The notes beneath the pieces were generated by a model. The model worked only from the letters and a program-made list of their open reading frames with translations. It was not told the origin of the DNA and searched no databases. The translations under genes and the position numbers were made by a program. Below are positions 35,662-44,123 of a stretch of 64,000 nucleotides of DNA, piece after piece. Numbering within the stretch: position 1 is the stretch's first letter; the number at the start of each line of letters is the position of its first letter. Source of the stretch: an uncultured Bacillaceae bacterium (GTDB lineage Bacteria; Bacillota; Bacilli; Bacillales; Cytobacillaceae); NCBI GenBank assembly GCA_937995745.1, contig CALKIU010000160.1, positions 1 to 64,000 of the forward strand, read 5' to 3'.

Positions 35662-35692
35662 AATTACGATTAATACGAAAAAGAGTATAACA
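35651..35692. promoter_or_regulatory. CcpN-like inverted sites at the gapB promoter
   Basis: TATGTTATACT (35651-35661) matches the CcpN pattern TRTGHYATAYW as I recall it and covers the -10. TGTTATAC (35653-35660) is repeated exactly inverted as GTATAACA at 35685-35692. Confidence 0.5.
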
Positions 35693-35714
35693 TTTATGCG
35701 GAAGGAGCCGTAAT

Positions 35715-36749
35715 ATGAAGGTAAGAATTGCGATTAACGGGTTTGGGAGAATTGGACGGATGGTTTTCAGAAAAGCCATTCTTGACGAAGATTTCGAAAT
35801 TGTTGCCGTAAACGCCAGCTATCCGGCGGACATGTTGGCGCATTTGGTTAAGTATGATACAACACACGGAAAGTTCGCCGGTGACGTAAGGGCTGAAGAA
35901 AATGCCATTGTTGTGAACGGAAAAAGGGTTGATCTGTTGAACAATCGGAATCCTGCCGAATTGCCCTGGAAGGAGTACGGTGTTGATATTGTCATAGAAG
36001 CAACAGGAAAATTCAATTCAAGGGAAAAAGCCCAACTTCATTTGGATGCGGGAGCCAAGAAGGTTATTTTGACCGCTCCGGGCAAAAATGAAGACGTTAC
36101 CATTGTGATGGGAGTAAATGAAGGCGATTTGGATATAGATAAACATCATATCATTTCCAATGCATCTTGCACGACGAACTGTCTTGCGCCCGTGGTCAAA
36201 GTGCTCGATGAAAAATTCGGCATCGTGAACGGGATGATGACAACGGTTCATGCTTATACTAATGACCAAAACAATATTGACAATCCGCATAAAAAAGATT
36301 TCCGCCGTGCCCGGGCATGCGCCCAGTCCATCATTCCCACCACAACCGGCGCAGCAAAATCGATTTCCAAAGTATTGCCGCAGCTTGAAGGAAAAATGCA
36401 CGGTTTGGCGTTGAGAGTGCCGACCATTAATGTTTCGCTCGTTGACTTGGTAGTGGACTTGAAGAGGGAAGTTACGGCAAATGAAGTAAATCAAGCCTTT
36501 ATAGATGCGGCTAACGGCCCCTTAAAGGGTATTCTGGATGTCACCGACGAACCTCTCGTATCGGTTGATTTTAACACAAATGAACATTCAGCGATCATTG
36601 ACATGCTTTCCACGATGGTTGTCGGTCCCAATAAAGTAAAAGTTTTGGCTTGGTATGACAATGAGTGGGGATATTCTTGCCGCATCGTCGATTTGGCAAA
36701 ATATGTGGCAAAAGCGATGGTAGAGACGACGAAAGTGAAAGTAAGCTGA
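35715..36749 (+). CDS. gapB: Glyceraldehyde-3-phosphate dehydrogenase, gluconeogenic type
   Basis: GAPDH of 344 aa. Its place next to coaE and speD and its sequence character (NASYPADMLAHLVKYDTTHG) identify it as the NADP-preferring, gluconeogenic GapB and not the glycolytic GapA. The catalytic Cys152 lies in SNASCTTNCLAPV; the Rossmann motif INGFGRIGRMVFRKA is at the N-terminus. ATG at 35715 follows GGAAGGAG. Promoter-overlapping CcpN-like sites predict repression on sugars. A strong terminator follows. Confidence 0.95.
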   Translation: MKVRIAINGFGRIGRMVFRKAILDEDFEIVAVNASYPADMLAHLVKYDTTHGKFAGDVRAEENAIVVNGKRVDLLNNRNPAELPWKEYGVDIVIEATGKFNSREKAQLHLDAGAKKVILTAPGKNEDVTIVMGVNEGDLDIDKHHIISNASCTTNCLAPVVKVLDEKFGIVNGMMTTVHAYTNDQNNIDNPHKKDFRRARACAQSIIPTTTGAAKSISKVLPQLEGKMHGLALRVPTINVSLVDLVVDLKREVTANEVNQAFIDAANGPLKGILDVTDEPLVSVDFNTNEHSAIIDMLSTMVVGPNKVKVLAWYDNEWGYSCRIVDLAKYVAKAMVETTKVKVS

Positions 36750-36764
36750 TATAAAATGCCGGGA

Positions 36765-36796
36765 AACCGCCAGTTTTGAAACTGGCGGTTTTTTCC
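36765..36796 (+). terminator. Terminator after gapB
   Basis: AACCGCCAGTTT pairs perfectly with AAACTGGCGGTT around TG and is followed by T4-6. Confidence 0.9.
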
Positions 36797-36939
36797 TTAC
36801 TCGGCTCATTTTTTTAAAAAAACTGCTAAATTTTGTTTTTATTTGATTGAAGAACCGGATGCCGGGACGCCGGAGTTCCGTTTTCAAGACGGAACCGGGG
36901 AAAACAGCGAGAAATGTTTAAAATTTTTTGGTTGGTATA

Positions 36940-36968
36940 TTGCAAAAAGAAAGCAAACAAAGTATACT
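36940..36968 (+). promoter_or_regulatory. Probable sigma-A promoter of speD
   Basis: TTGCAA (36940-36945) and TATACT (36963-36968) have 17-base spacing. The start would be near 36975, giving a leader of about 140 nt. Confidence 0.6.
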
Positions 36969-36998
36969 AAAAGTCGTGAACTTCATTCATCTTAACAA

Positions 36999-37058
36999 AT
37001 ATAACTACTTAAAGGGTTAGGACCTCTTTGGACTAACTTTCCCCCGTGGTAGTTATAT
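36999..37058 (+). promoter_or_regulatory. Stem-enclosed leader RNA upstream of speD (unassigned)
   Basis: ATATAACTAC (36999-37008) pairs perfectly with GTAGTTATAT (37049-37058). Inside, GTTAG (37016-37020) pairs with CTAAC (37033-37037), and a pyrimidine tract CTTTCCCCC follows, which could pair with AAAGGG at 37011-37016. There is no terminator T-run. It fits no riboswitch class I recognise. Confidence 0.45.
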
Positions 37059-37116
37059 GTGTCGTGTGAATAAATTTTTAAATACGTTATTATAAGAGTA
37101 AAGGGGGAGTTTTACC

Positions 37117-37503
37117 ATGGAAACAATGGGTCGTCATGTAATCTCCGAATTATGGGGTTGCAGTTTTGATAAGTTGAATGATGTTGAACAAATCGAACGT
37201 ATTTTAGTGGATGCAGCCTTGAAATCAAATGCGGAAATCCGCGAAGTAGCTTTTCATAAATTTGCCCCTCAGGGTGTCAGCGGGGTAGTCATCATTTCTG
37301 AATCCCATTTAACCATTCACACATTTCCTGAGCATGGTTATGCCAGTGTTGATGTGTATACATGCGGCGATTTGGACCCGAATATTGCCGCAGATTATAT
37401 TGCGGAAGCATTAGGAGCAGAAATGCGTGAAAATATTGAAATTCCCCGTGGAATCGGTCCCGTTCAGCTGAAACAAGGGACAAAACAGAGGGCTGTATTG
37501 TAA
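37117..37503 (+). CDS. speD: S-adenosylmethionine decarboxylase proenzyme
   Basis: Pyruvoyl enzyme that decarboxylates AdoMet to supply aminopropyl groups for spermidine, 128 aa, the short Bacillus/Thermotoga class. Self-cleavage is expected between Glu62 and Ser63 in ISESHLTIHTFPEHGYAS, where Ser63 becomes the pyruvoyl group; His68 and the Cys of VYTCGDL complete the site. ATG at 37117 follows AAAGGGGGAG. It has its own promoter, a structured leader and a terminator. Confidence 0.95.
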   Translation: METMGRHVISELWGCSFDKLNDVEQIERILVDAALKSNAEIREVAFHKFAPQGVSGVVIISESHLTIHTFPEHGYASVDVYTCGDLDPNIAADYIAEALGAEMRENIEIPRGIGPVQLKQGTKQRAVL

Positions 37504-37539
37504 AACGAAAAAATTGGAAAAACAAAAAGCAAAAAAGAC

Positions 37540-37567
37540 AAGAGGTGTAACCGTACACCTCTTTTTG
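37540..37567 (+). terminator. Terminator after speD
   Basis: AGAGGTGTA pairs with TACACCTCT around ACCG, followed by T5. Confidence 0.88.
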
Positions 37568-37897
37568 TAATTTCCTCATTCCCCGCGCTTATTGCCGTTT
37601 TTTCCCCGGCAAATGTACCCCGGCGTTTACAAACGCTTGCGCCCATCTTCTCGCATTTTCATGCGTGCACGAAAGGGAATGTCCTAAAAGGATGTTTTGC
37701 CTGCCATCATGCGGAAAAGTTCCGGCCTTCCATCGGTTGTATTCCCGCTTACGGGAATTTTAATTTTTTCAACATATGTTTTTTCCGGTTTGAAATTTCC
37801 AGAAAACAGCGCAGATGATTACTTGTCCGGAAGCCTTCTTTTTTATAAGATATTAATAAGAAAATGTTATGGAAAATGACGAATCGGAGCTGATTTT
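37568..37897. other. Gap between speD and nrdR without a supported gene
   Basis: About 330 bp. The minus strand has an open frame of about 55 codons ending near 37597 with no start codon or ribosome site; it is probably chance or a decayed fragment. The nrdR promoter may lie in the AT-rich part near 37840-37875, but no convincing -35/-10 pair is seen. Confidence 0.5.
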
Positions 37898-38356
37898 GTG
37901 AGATGTCCTTCATGCCAACATAACAGTTCTCGTGTGGTTGATTCCCGACCAAGCGATGAAGGCCGGGTCATCAGAAGACGCAGAGAATGTGAAAAATGCG
38001 GTTATCGATTTACGACTTTTGAAAAAATTGAACAAAGGCCTTTAATTGTCGTCAAGAAAGAAGGGACAAGGGAAGAATTCAGTTCGGAGAAAATCTTGCG
38101 CGGTTTGATTAAGGCGTGCGAAAAACGTCCCGTGTCTTTGAAACAGCTGGAAGAGATAACCGCGGATATTGAAAAGGAATTACGAAGCCAAGGGGTTTCC
38201 GAGGTCAGCAGTTCCGTCATCGGCGAAATGGTTATGGAGCGCCTGTCGAAAATCGATGAGGTTTCTTATGTGCGTTTCGCTTCCGTCTACAGACAATTTA
38301 AAGATATCAATGTCTTTTTGGAAGAATTGAAAGAATTGATTAAAAAGAACCATTAG
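37898..38356 (+). CDS. nrdR: Transcriptional repressor NrdR
   Basis: Zinc-ribbon/ATP-cone repressor of ribonucleotide reductase genes, 152 aa. The zinc ribbon uses Cys3, Cys6, Cys31 and Cys34, with SRPSDEGRVIRRRRECEKCGYRFTTFE between and after. The ATP-cone (about 47-137) begins VVKKEGTREEFSSEKIL. GTG at 37898 follows GGAGC. It precedes dnaB and dnaI, tying dNTP supply to replication initiation. Confidence 0.95.
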   Translation: MRCPSCQHNSSRVVDSRPSDEGRVIRRRRECEKCGYRFTTFEKIEQRPLIVVKKEGTREEFSSEKILRGLIKACEKRPVSLKQLEEITADIEKELRSQGVSEVSSSVIGEMVMERLSKIDEVSYVRFASVYRQFKDINVFLEELKELIKKNH

Positions 38357-38479
38357 GATCTTTTGTTATTTATTGCATGGCGGTGTCTCGGCAATTATTC
38401 GGACACTTTTTTATACGAAGCTGAAGGTCCCCTTTGGCTTTTTTTATTAAACAAAGCGATAAGTGAAAGGTCTGGTAAC

Positions 38480-39877
38480 ATGGGCTGGCTTTGGAAAGAA
38501 ATAGCACCGATGGACAGGTTTAAAGTGGCATGCAACGGAATCTTGCATGAGTATGACCGCAAAGTTTTGACGCTGTTGTATCAGCCGTTGATTGGCCCGG
38601 TCCCCTTCACCCTCTATCTGACTTTGTGGGCCCGGGTGGAAGCAAACCGTTTATGGTCCGATTACGCCTCCCATCATGAATTGATGGATTTTATGGGCCT
38701 GAATTTAAGAGACTTGCGCGATGCAAGATTGAAGCTGGAGGGAATCAGCCTCTTAAAGACTTATGTCCGGAAAGAAAACGATCATCGCTTGTTCATTTAT
38801 GTGCTTCAACCGCCGATGTCTCCGGCGGAATTTTTTAATCACGAAATGCTCAGTGTGTATTTATACAGAAAGATTGGCAAGAGTCAATTTTTGCAGTTGA
38901 GACAATTTTTCAGCGACAAGTCGGTACAGTCGCTGCAAGGGTACAGGGAAATTACAAGGGCATTTGAAGATATATATGAATCAGCCCCTCCCGGAAGCGT
39001 GGATTATACACCTTCGTTGGATGAACGGGGTGAGATGGAGGGCCGGATGTTGATCGGCCGGGGAGAGGCCGGGAAAATTCAAGTCGGGCCCGGATATTTT
39101 GACTTTGATTTGCTGCTGGCGGGGCTTTCGGAAACTCTTGTTCCAAGAAGGCTGATCACAAAACCGGTCAAGGAAGCGATTTACAATCTTTCCTATTTGT
39201 ATGGAATTGATCCTTTGGAAATGAAAAATTTGCTCCTCAGTTCCATTGATGAAGAAACTGGGGAGATAGACATCGAAAAGCTTCGGAAAGAGGCAAAAGA
39301 CTGGTACCAGCTGGAGAATCACGACCGTCTTCCGATGCTGGTGGACAAGATTCAACCCGCTATTTACCGGGAAGGTCCTGACCAACCGAAAACGAGAGAA
39401 GAGAAACTTATCCATTATTTAGAAAATACATCTCCCCGTCAGTTGCTGTCCGATTTTCAAGGCGGAGGGGAGCCTTCTGCGGCTGATTTGAAAATCGTCG
39501 AGGACGTCATGTTTACAAAAAAGCTTTCCCCCGGGGTTGTGAATGTTCTGCTCCATTACGTGTTAAACCAGGCGAATATGAAATTGTCGAAAGCATACGT
39601 TGATACGATTGCTTCCCACTGGGCGAGGAAAGAGATTAAAACGGTCAAGGAAGCGATCGAGCTTATAAAAAAAGAGGGGCAGAAGTTTTCTGCCGCGGCT
39701 GCCGGCAAGAAAATGAAGCAGGCGGGAACCGCGAAACCTGTCAGAACGGAGATTATACCGGATTGGTTTGACAAGTCGGAAGAAGAAAAGAAAGCAGAAA
39801 TCATGAAACAAGAAATTCCGAATTTTGAAGAGAGAAAACGCCGGCTTGAGGAAAAGCTGAAAAAGTTTAGAAAATAG
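38480..39877 (+). CDS. dnaB: Replication initiation and membrane attachment protein DnaB
   Basis: Firmicutes primosome protein (not the helicase) that acts with DnaD and DnaI to load DnaC helicase at oriC, 465 aa. Two DnaD-like regions are expected: the N-terminal winged helix (DRFKVACNGILHEYDRKVLTLLYQPLIGPVPF) and a C-terminal DnaB/DnaD domain near 335-410, followed by a Lys/Glu-rich tail. ATG at 38480 starts the conserved sequence; the open frame runs 39 codons further upstream, but that part overlaps the gap after nrdR and looks unrelated. dnaI follows after 14 bases. Confidence 0.94.
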   Translation: MGWLWKEIAPMDRFKVACNGILHEYDRKVLTLLYQPLIGPVPFTLYLTLWARVEANRLWSDYASHHELMDFMGLNLRDLRDARLKLEGISLLKTYVRKENDHRLFIYVLQPPMSPAEFFNHEMLSVYLYRKIGKSQFLQLRQFFSDKSVQSLQGYREITRAFEDIYESAPPGSVDYTPSLDERGEMEGRMLIGRGEAGKIQVGPGYFDFDLLLAGLSETLVPRRLITKPVKEAIYNLSYLYGIDPLEMKNLLLSSIDEETGEIDIEKLRKEAKDWYQLENHDRLPMLVDKIQPAIYREGPDQPKTREEKLIHYLENTSPRQLLSDFQGGGEPSAADLKIVEDVMFTKKLSPGVVNVLLHYVLNQANMKLSKAYVDTIASHWARKEIKTVKEAIELIKKEGQKFSAAAAGKKMKQAGTAKPVRTEIIPDWFDKSEEEKKAEIMKQEIPNFEERKRRLEEKLKKFRK

Positions 39878-39891
39878 GGAGGTGCCAAAGG

Positions 39892-40833
39892 TTGGAGAGA
39901 ATCGGCGATACGATAAAAAGGCTTTACAACCATCCCGGATTGCGGGCGCGTTATGAAAAAATGAAAGCGGAGATTTTGAACGATCCGCATGTTCGCGCTT
40001 TTTTGGCCGAACAACGGGGGAATTTGACACACGATGCGGTAGAAAAAGGGTTGATGACCTTATATGAGTACTCCCAGCAAAGCGATAATTGCACAGCTTG
40101 CCAAAGTCTTGAAGGGTGCAAAAATTTAATCAAAGGTTACGTTCCCCGGTTAACGGTCAGGGGAAATACGATTCATATTCAATATGCGCCCTGCCGGAAG
40201 AAAATTGTCGAGGATGAAAAAAGAAAAAAGGAATCGTTAATAAAAAGTTTGCATGTCCCCAGGGAGATCGTTACAGTTACTTTCAATGATATTGATTTAG
40301 ACGACCCTGGAAAATTGGACGCGATGGAATTTGCCGCAGAGTTTGTTGAAAAATATCAACCGGGCAAACGCCAAAAAGGCCTTTATCTTTATGGAGATTT
40401 TGGCGTGGGAAAAACATTTTTGCTGGGAGCCATCGCCAATCAATTGGCGGATAAAGGTGTTTCGACAATGATTGTTTTTTATCCGGAGCTGTTAAGGGAA
40501 TTGAAGGGTTCCATTGGCGATTCGACATTGAACGAGAAAATTGAAATGATTAAAAAGCAGCCGGTTTTAATGATTGACGATATCGGTGCGGAAACAATGT
40601 CGAGCTGGACAAGGGACGAAGTATTGGGGCCGGTTCTGCAATTCCGCATGCAGGAGCACCTCCCGACATTTTTCACGTCTAATTTCAGTTATGATGAATT
40701 GGAGCACCACTTAACATACAGTCAACGTGGAGAAACGGAAAAAGTAAAGGCAAGGCGGATTATGGAGCGCATTAAATACTTGACCGTCCCCATCCGGATT
40801 TCCGGCGCGAACCGGAGACTGGGCAGCCACTAA
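39892..40833 (+). CDS. dnaI: Primosomal helicase loader DnaI
   Basis: AAA+ ATPase that loads the replicative helicase, 313 aa. The N-terminal helicase-binding domain has a Cys cluster (Cys67, 70, 76, 101) consistent with a zinc ribbon. The Walker A motif YGDFGVGKTFLLG is near 167-179, Walker B is VLMIDDIGAE, and sensor 1 is PTFFTSNFS. TTG at 39892 follows GGGAGGTG. It is cotranscribed with dnaB. Confidence 0.95.
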   Translation: MERIGDTIKRLYNHPGLRARYEKMKAEILNDPHVRAFLAEQRGNLTHDAVEKGLMTLYEYSQQSDNCTACQSLEGCKNLIKGYVPRLTVRGNTIHIQYAPCRKKIVEDEKRKKESLIKSLHVPREIVTVTFNDIDLDDPGKLDAMEFAAEFVEKYQPGKRQKGLYLYGDFGVGKTFLLGAIANQLADKGVSTMIVFYPELLRELKGSIGDSTLNEKIEMIKKQPVLMIDDIGAETMSSWTRDEVLGPVLQFRMQEHLPTFFTSNFSYDELEHHLTYSQRGETEKVKARRIMERIKYLTVPIRISGANRRLGSH

Positions 40834-41095
40834 AACGGATTGTTTTCTTCAAAAAAAGAACCAGGAATGCTTTCATAGGGGATGTTTTTTCGCCTTCTGT
40901 ATGAAAAAAGCTGGAAGACGCAAAACTGCATTATTATCTTTCCGATCCATTTGTATACGGAGGGCCTGAAATCATTTTTTCCTCAGAAGGGCCGCATCTT
41001 AGGGGAAAAAGAAATGAATGGCATCCGTTATCCTGCATTTTCGTTCACCGCCCTTGACACGGAAAGAGGTTGAAGGAGAAAATAATATAGGATAA
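40834..41095. other. Gap after dnaI without a supported gene
   Basis: A 63-codon open frame (40882-41073, plus strand) has only an abutting AGGGG as ribosome site, no recognisable motif and no hydrophobic pattern, so I do not call it. No clear terminator for dnaI is seen. The thrS promoter candidate follows. Confidence 0.5.
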
Positions 41096-41097
41096 CT

Positions 41098-41125
41098 TGA
41101 TTTTTGCGTTATAAATAACTATAAT
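41098..41125 (+). promoter_or_regulatory. Probable promoter of the thrS transcript
   Basis: TTGATT (41098-41103) and TATAAT (41120-41125) are 16 bases apart, directly before the T-box leader. Confidence 0.45.
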
Positions 41126-41132
41126 ACTACGT

Positions 41133-41410
41133 ACACAAGTGAATCTTGCTACAAGTGATGATGAGGACACGGGTATTTTTACACGGTTTACAGAGAGGGA
41201 AGACGCGGCTGAAATCTTCCTAACACGGTAAAAATACTCACCGCCTCTGAACTTCTGCCGTGAACTCTTGATGTGCCAAAGAAAGTAGCGGCCGACGGCT
41301 CAAACCGTTATGCAAACGAGTCACAATTCTTTTAAGGGAATTGTGAGAATTAGGGTGGAACCACGTGTTTAGACAACTCGTCCCTTTTTTTAGGGAGGAG
41401 TTTTTTATTT
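41133..41410 (+). promoter_or_regulatory. Threonine T-box leader of thrS
   Basis: A T-box riboswitch that senses uncharged tRNA-Thr. The T-box sequence AGGGTGGAACCACG lies at 41352-41365. The specifier codon is ACC at 41240-41242, in the stem-I loop before GCCTCTGAAC. The terminator AACTCGTCCCT / AGGGAGGAGTT with T6 is at 41375-41407. Confidence 0.93.
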
Positions 41411-41668
41411 TGGTCAATAGCTGAATAGTTTAACCGTTCAATGCGGCAAACGGGGGTACATATGGAAGCAGTTTCCGTTTTTCCCGGCGTAATACGTAAT
41501 ATGCAAACCGGCATAACCGCCTTTTAGCTGAAGGTTGCTGTTAAAGAATGTGTATACGGCCGGATCGGACTCCTTGTTGTCAGCCCGGAAGCGGAACAAC
41601 GACAAGGGAAGCTTGCCGGACCAAATAATATCGGAATGGAAAAAGGAAAGCCGAAGGAGGAGATCAAT

Positions 41669-43609
41669 ATGTCAGAAATGATTAAGCTGTCTTTTCCGGA
41701 TGGAGCCGTCAGGGAATATCCTGCAGGAGTGACTGCCGAAGATGTGGCTGCTTCGATCAGCCCGGGTTTGAAGAAAAAGGCGATTGCCGGAAAATTGAAC
41801 GGGGAGCTTTATGATTTGCGCCGTCCTATTGAAGAAGACGGGGATATCGAAATCATTGTCCAAGGAAGCGAAGAAGCGCTTGAAATCATGCGTCACAGCA
41901 CGGCACACGTCATGGCCCAGGCCATTAAAAGGCTGTACAAAGATAAAAATGTGAAGCTTGGAGTCGGACCGGTTATTGAAGGCGGATTTTATTACGATAT
42001 TGATATGGATCATTCCTTGACCCCAGAGGATTTGCCGCTTATTGAAAAAGAAATGCGCAAGATTATCAATGAAAATCTGGAAATCGTCCGCAAAGAAGTC
42101 AGCCGGGAAGAAGCCATTCGCATGTACGAAGAAATCGGCGATGAATACAAAATCGAATTAATTGAAGATATTCCCGAAGGCGAGCCGATTACCATTTATG
42201 AGCAGGGCGAGTTTTTTGATTTATGCCGGGGCGTACATGTGCCGTCAACAGGAAAAATCAGAGAGTTTAAATTGTTGAGCATTGCCGGCGCTTATTGGCG
42301 GGGAGACAGCAATAATAAGATGCTGCAGCGCGTATATGGAACAGCCTTTTTCACAAAAGAGGAGCTTGAAGAACATCTGCGCAGGCTTGAAGAGGCAAAA
42401 GAGCGGGATCACCGCAAAATCGGGAAAGAATTAAATTTGTTTACGACTTCCCAATTGGTCGGGCAAGGTTTGCCGCTGTGGCTGCCGAAAGGGGCGACGA
42501 TCAGAAGAATTATTGAAAGATATATCGTCGACAAAGAATTGAAACTCGGTTATCAGCATGTATATACGCCGGTGCTTGGAAATGTGGAACTTTATAAAAC
42601 GTCCGGCCACTGGGACCATTATAAGGATGACATGTTCCCGGTCATGGAAATGGACAACGAGCAGCTTGTGCTCCGTCCGATGAACTGTCCCCATCATATG
42701 ATGATCTATAAGCAGGGCATTCACAGCTACCGCGAATTGCCGATCCGCATTGCCGAGCTTGGATTAATGCACCGTTATGAGATGTCCGGGGCGTTGTCCG
42801 GATTGCAGCGCGTCCGGGGAATGACGCTCAATGACGCTCACATATTTGTCCGCCCCGACCAGATTAAAGATGAATTTAAACGGGTTGTTCATCTGATCCT
42901 GGAAGTGTACAAAGACTTTAATTTAACGGAATACAGCTTCCGTCTCTCTTATCGGGATCCGGAAGACACGAAAAAATATTATGATGACGATGAAATGTGG
43001 GAAAAAGCCCAATCCATGTTGAAAGAAGCGATGGACGAACTCGGTCTCGAATATTATGAAGCGGAAGGGGAAGCCGCATTTTACGGACCGAAGCTGGATG
43101 TTCAGGTAAAAACGGCTCTCGGAAAAGAAGAGACGCTGTCCACGGTGCAATTGGACTTCTTGATGCCTGAACGTTTTGATTTGACGTATATCGGCGAAGA
43201 CGGAAAACCTCACCGTCCGGTGGTAATTCACCGCGGGGTCGTTTCCACGATGGAACGCTTTGTTGCCTTTTTGATTGAAGAATACAAAGGGGCATTCCCG
43301 ACGTGGCTGGCGCCTGTCCAGGTACAGGTGATTCCCGTTTCGCCCGAGGCGCACCTTGAATACGGAAAAATGGTGCAGAAAAAACTTCAAGAAGCCGGTT
43401 TCCGGGTGGAAATGGATGCCCGCGATGAAAAAGTGGGTTATAAAATCCGCGAAGCGCAAGTCAATAAAATCCCGTACATGCTTGTGGTCGGAGACAAAGA
43501 AATGTCCGATCAAACGGTCAATGTCCGCAAATACGGAGAAAAGCAAACGGAGACGGTCGCTCTTGACGAATTTATTAATCGCTTAAAAGAAGAAGTGAAG
43601 TTTGACTGA
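41669..43609 (+). CDS. thrS: Threonyl-tRNA synthetase
   Basis: Charges tRNA-Thr, 646 aa. Order: TGS domain (1-65, LSFPDGAVREYPAG), editing SAD-like domain (HSTAHVMAQA ... CRGVHVPSTG), class II core with motif 2 (MNCPHHMMIYK, MHRYEMSGALSGL) and motif 3 (HRGVVSTMERFVAF), then the anticodon-binding domain (about 540-640). ATG at 41669 is preferred because AAGGAGGAG precedes it; the frame is open 11 codons further. It is controlled by the T-box upstream. Confidence 0.96.
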   Translation: MSEMIKLSFPDGAVREYPAGVTAEDVAASISPGLKKKAIAGKLNGELYDLRRPIEEDGDIEIIVQGSEEALEIMRHSTAHVMAQAIKRLYKDKNVKLGVGPVIEGGFYYDIDMDHSLTPEDLPLIEKEMRKIINENLEIVRKEVSREEAIRMYEEIGDEYKIELIEDIPEGEPITIYEQGEFFDLCRGVHVPSTGKIREFKLLSIAGAYWRGDSNNKMLQRVYGTAFFTKEELEEHLRRLEEAKERDHRKIGKELNLFTTSQLVGQGLPLWLPKGATIRRIIERYIVDKELKLGYQHVYTPVLGNVELYKTSGHWDHYKDDMFPVMEMDNEQLVLRPMNCPHHMMIYKQGIHSYRELPIRIAELGLMHRYEMSGALSGLQRVRGMTLNDAHIFVRPDQIKDEFKRVVHLILEVYKDFNLTEYSFRLSYRDPEDTKKYYDDDEMWEKAQSMLKEAMDELGLEYYEAEGEAAFYGPKLDVQVKTALGKEETLSTVQLDFLMPERFDLTYIGEDGKPHRPVVIHRGVVSTMERFVAFLIEEYKGAFPTWLAPVQVQVIPVSPEAHLEYGKMVQKKLQEAGFRVEMDARDEKVGYKIREAQVNKIPYMLVVGDKEMSDQTVNVRKYGEKQTETVALDEFINRLKEEVKFD

Positions 43610-43729
43610 ACATAAACAGTTCAAGCCGGCCCTCATTTTTGCGAGAGCCGGCGCTCCTTTAAAAAAATAATAATTAAGTATTGCAAAACCACTTTTAGTT
43701 TGTTAAAATACTCTTCGTTATGATAAAAA

Positions 43730-43759
43730 TTGACAGGTCAGTCATCCTTATGTTAGAAT
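43730..43759 (+). promoter_or_regulatory. Promoter of the infC-rpmI-rplT operon
   Basis: TTGACA (43730-43735) and TAGAAT (43754-43759) are 18 bases apart. Confidence 0.6.
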
Positions 43760-43765
43760 AACATA

Positions 43766-44112
43766 GCATAAAAATTGAATACGAGGCTTGAGGAAAAGAA
43801 GAAGCACCCGCTTCTCACCTGTTGGCGCAAAGTATGCAGTTGGCAGGTTTACGAGCATATAACTTTATTTTGTGATCGTAAAATGTGGGTGTTTTCACCC
43901 GCATTTTTTTTGGTCGTTGTTGACAGCCCGCGGTTGATAGATGTCGAAGAACGGCGAAAATTCCTTTTCTTGCCGGAAGGCGCTGTCCCGCATATGTCAC
44001 CGGCTTAATAAAATCGTGCCAACCTTGCAAAACGCTTTGGGTCAACAATGAAGATTTTTAAAGCCCTGAATGAAGTTTTTACTCAGTTCTTGTGTTCGTA
44101 AAAAAGCTTGGA
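43766..44112 (+). promoter_or_regulatory. L20-type ribosomal protein leader
   Basis: A leader of about 350 nt before infC with the arrangement of the Bacillus L20 leader: an AAGAAGCACCCGCTTCTCACC segment near 43799, long-range pairing elements, and an intrinsic terminator ATGTGGGTG/CACCCGCAT with T8 at 43883-43911. L20 would bind and favour termination when in excess. Confidence 0.8.
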
Positions 44113-44123
44113 GGTGGCTAACT

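Noticed and set aside
37590..37770. Minus-strand open frame ending near 37597 with a protein-like tail (HENARRWAQAFVNAG)
   Set aside because: No start codon or ribosome site within the frame, and a stop lies just upstream; at most a decayed fragment.
40882..41073. 63-codon ORF after dnaI
   Set aside because: The ribosome-like AGGGG abuts the ATG, there is no family motif or membrane pattern, and it overlaps the region feeding into the thrS promoter.
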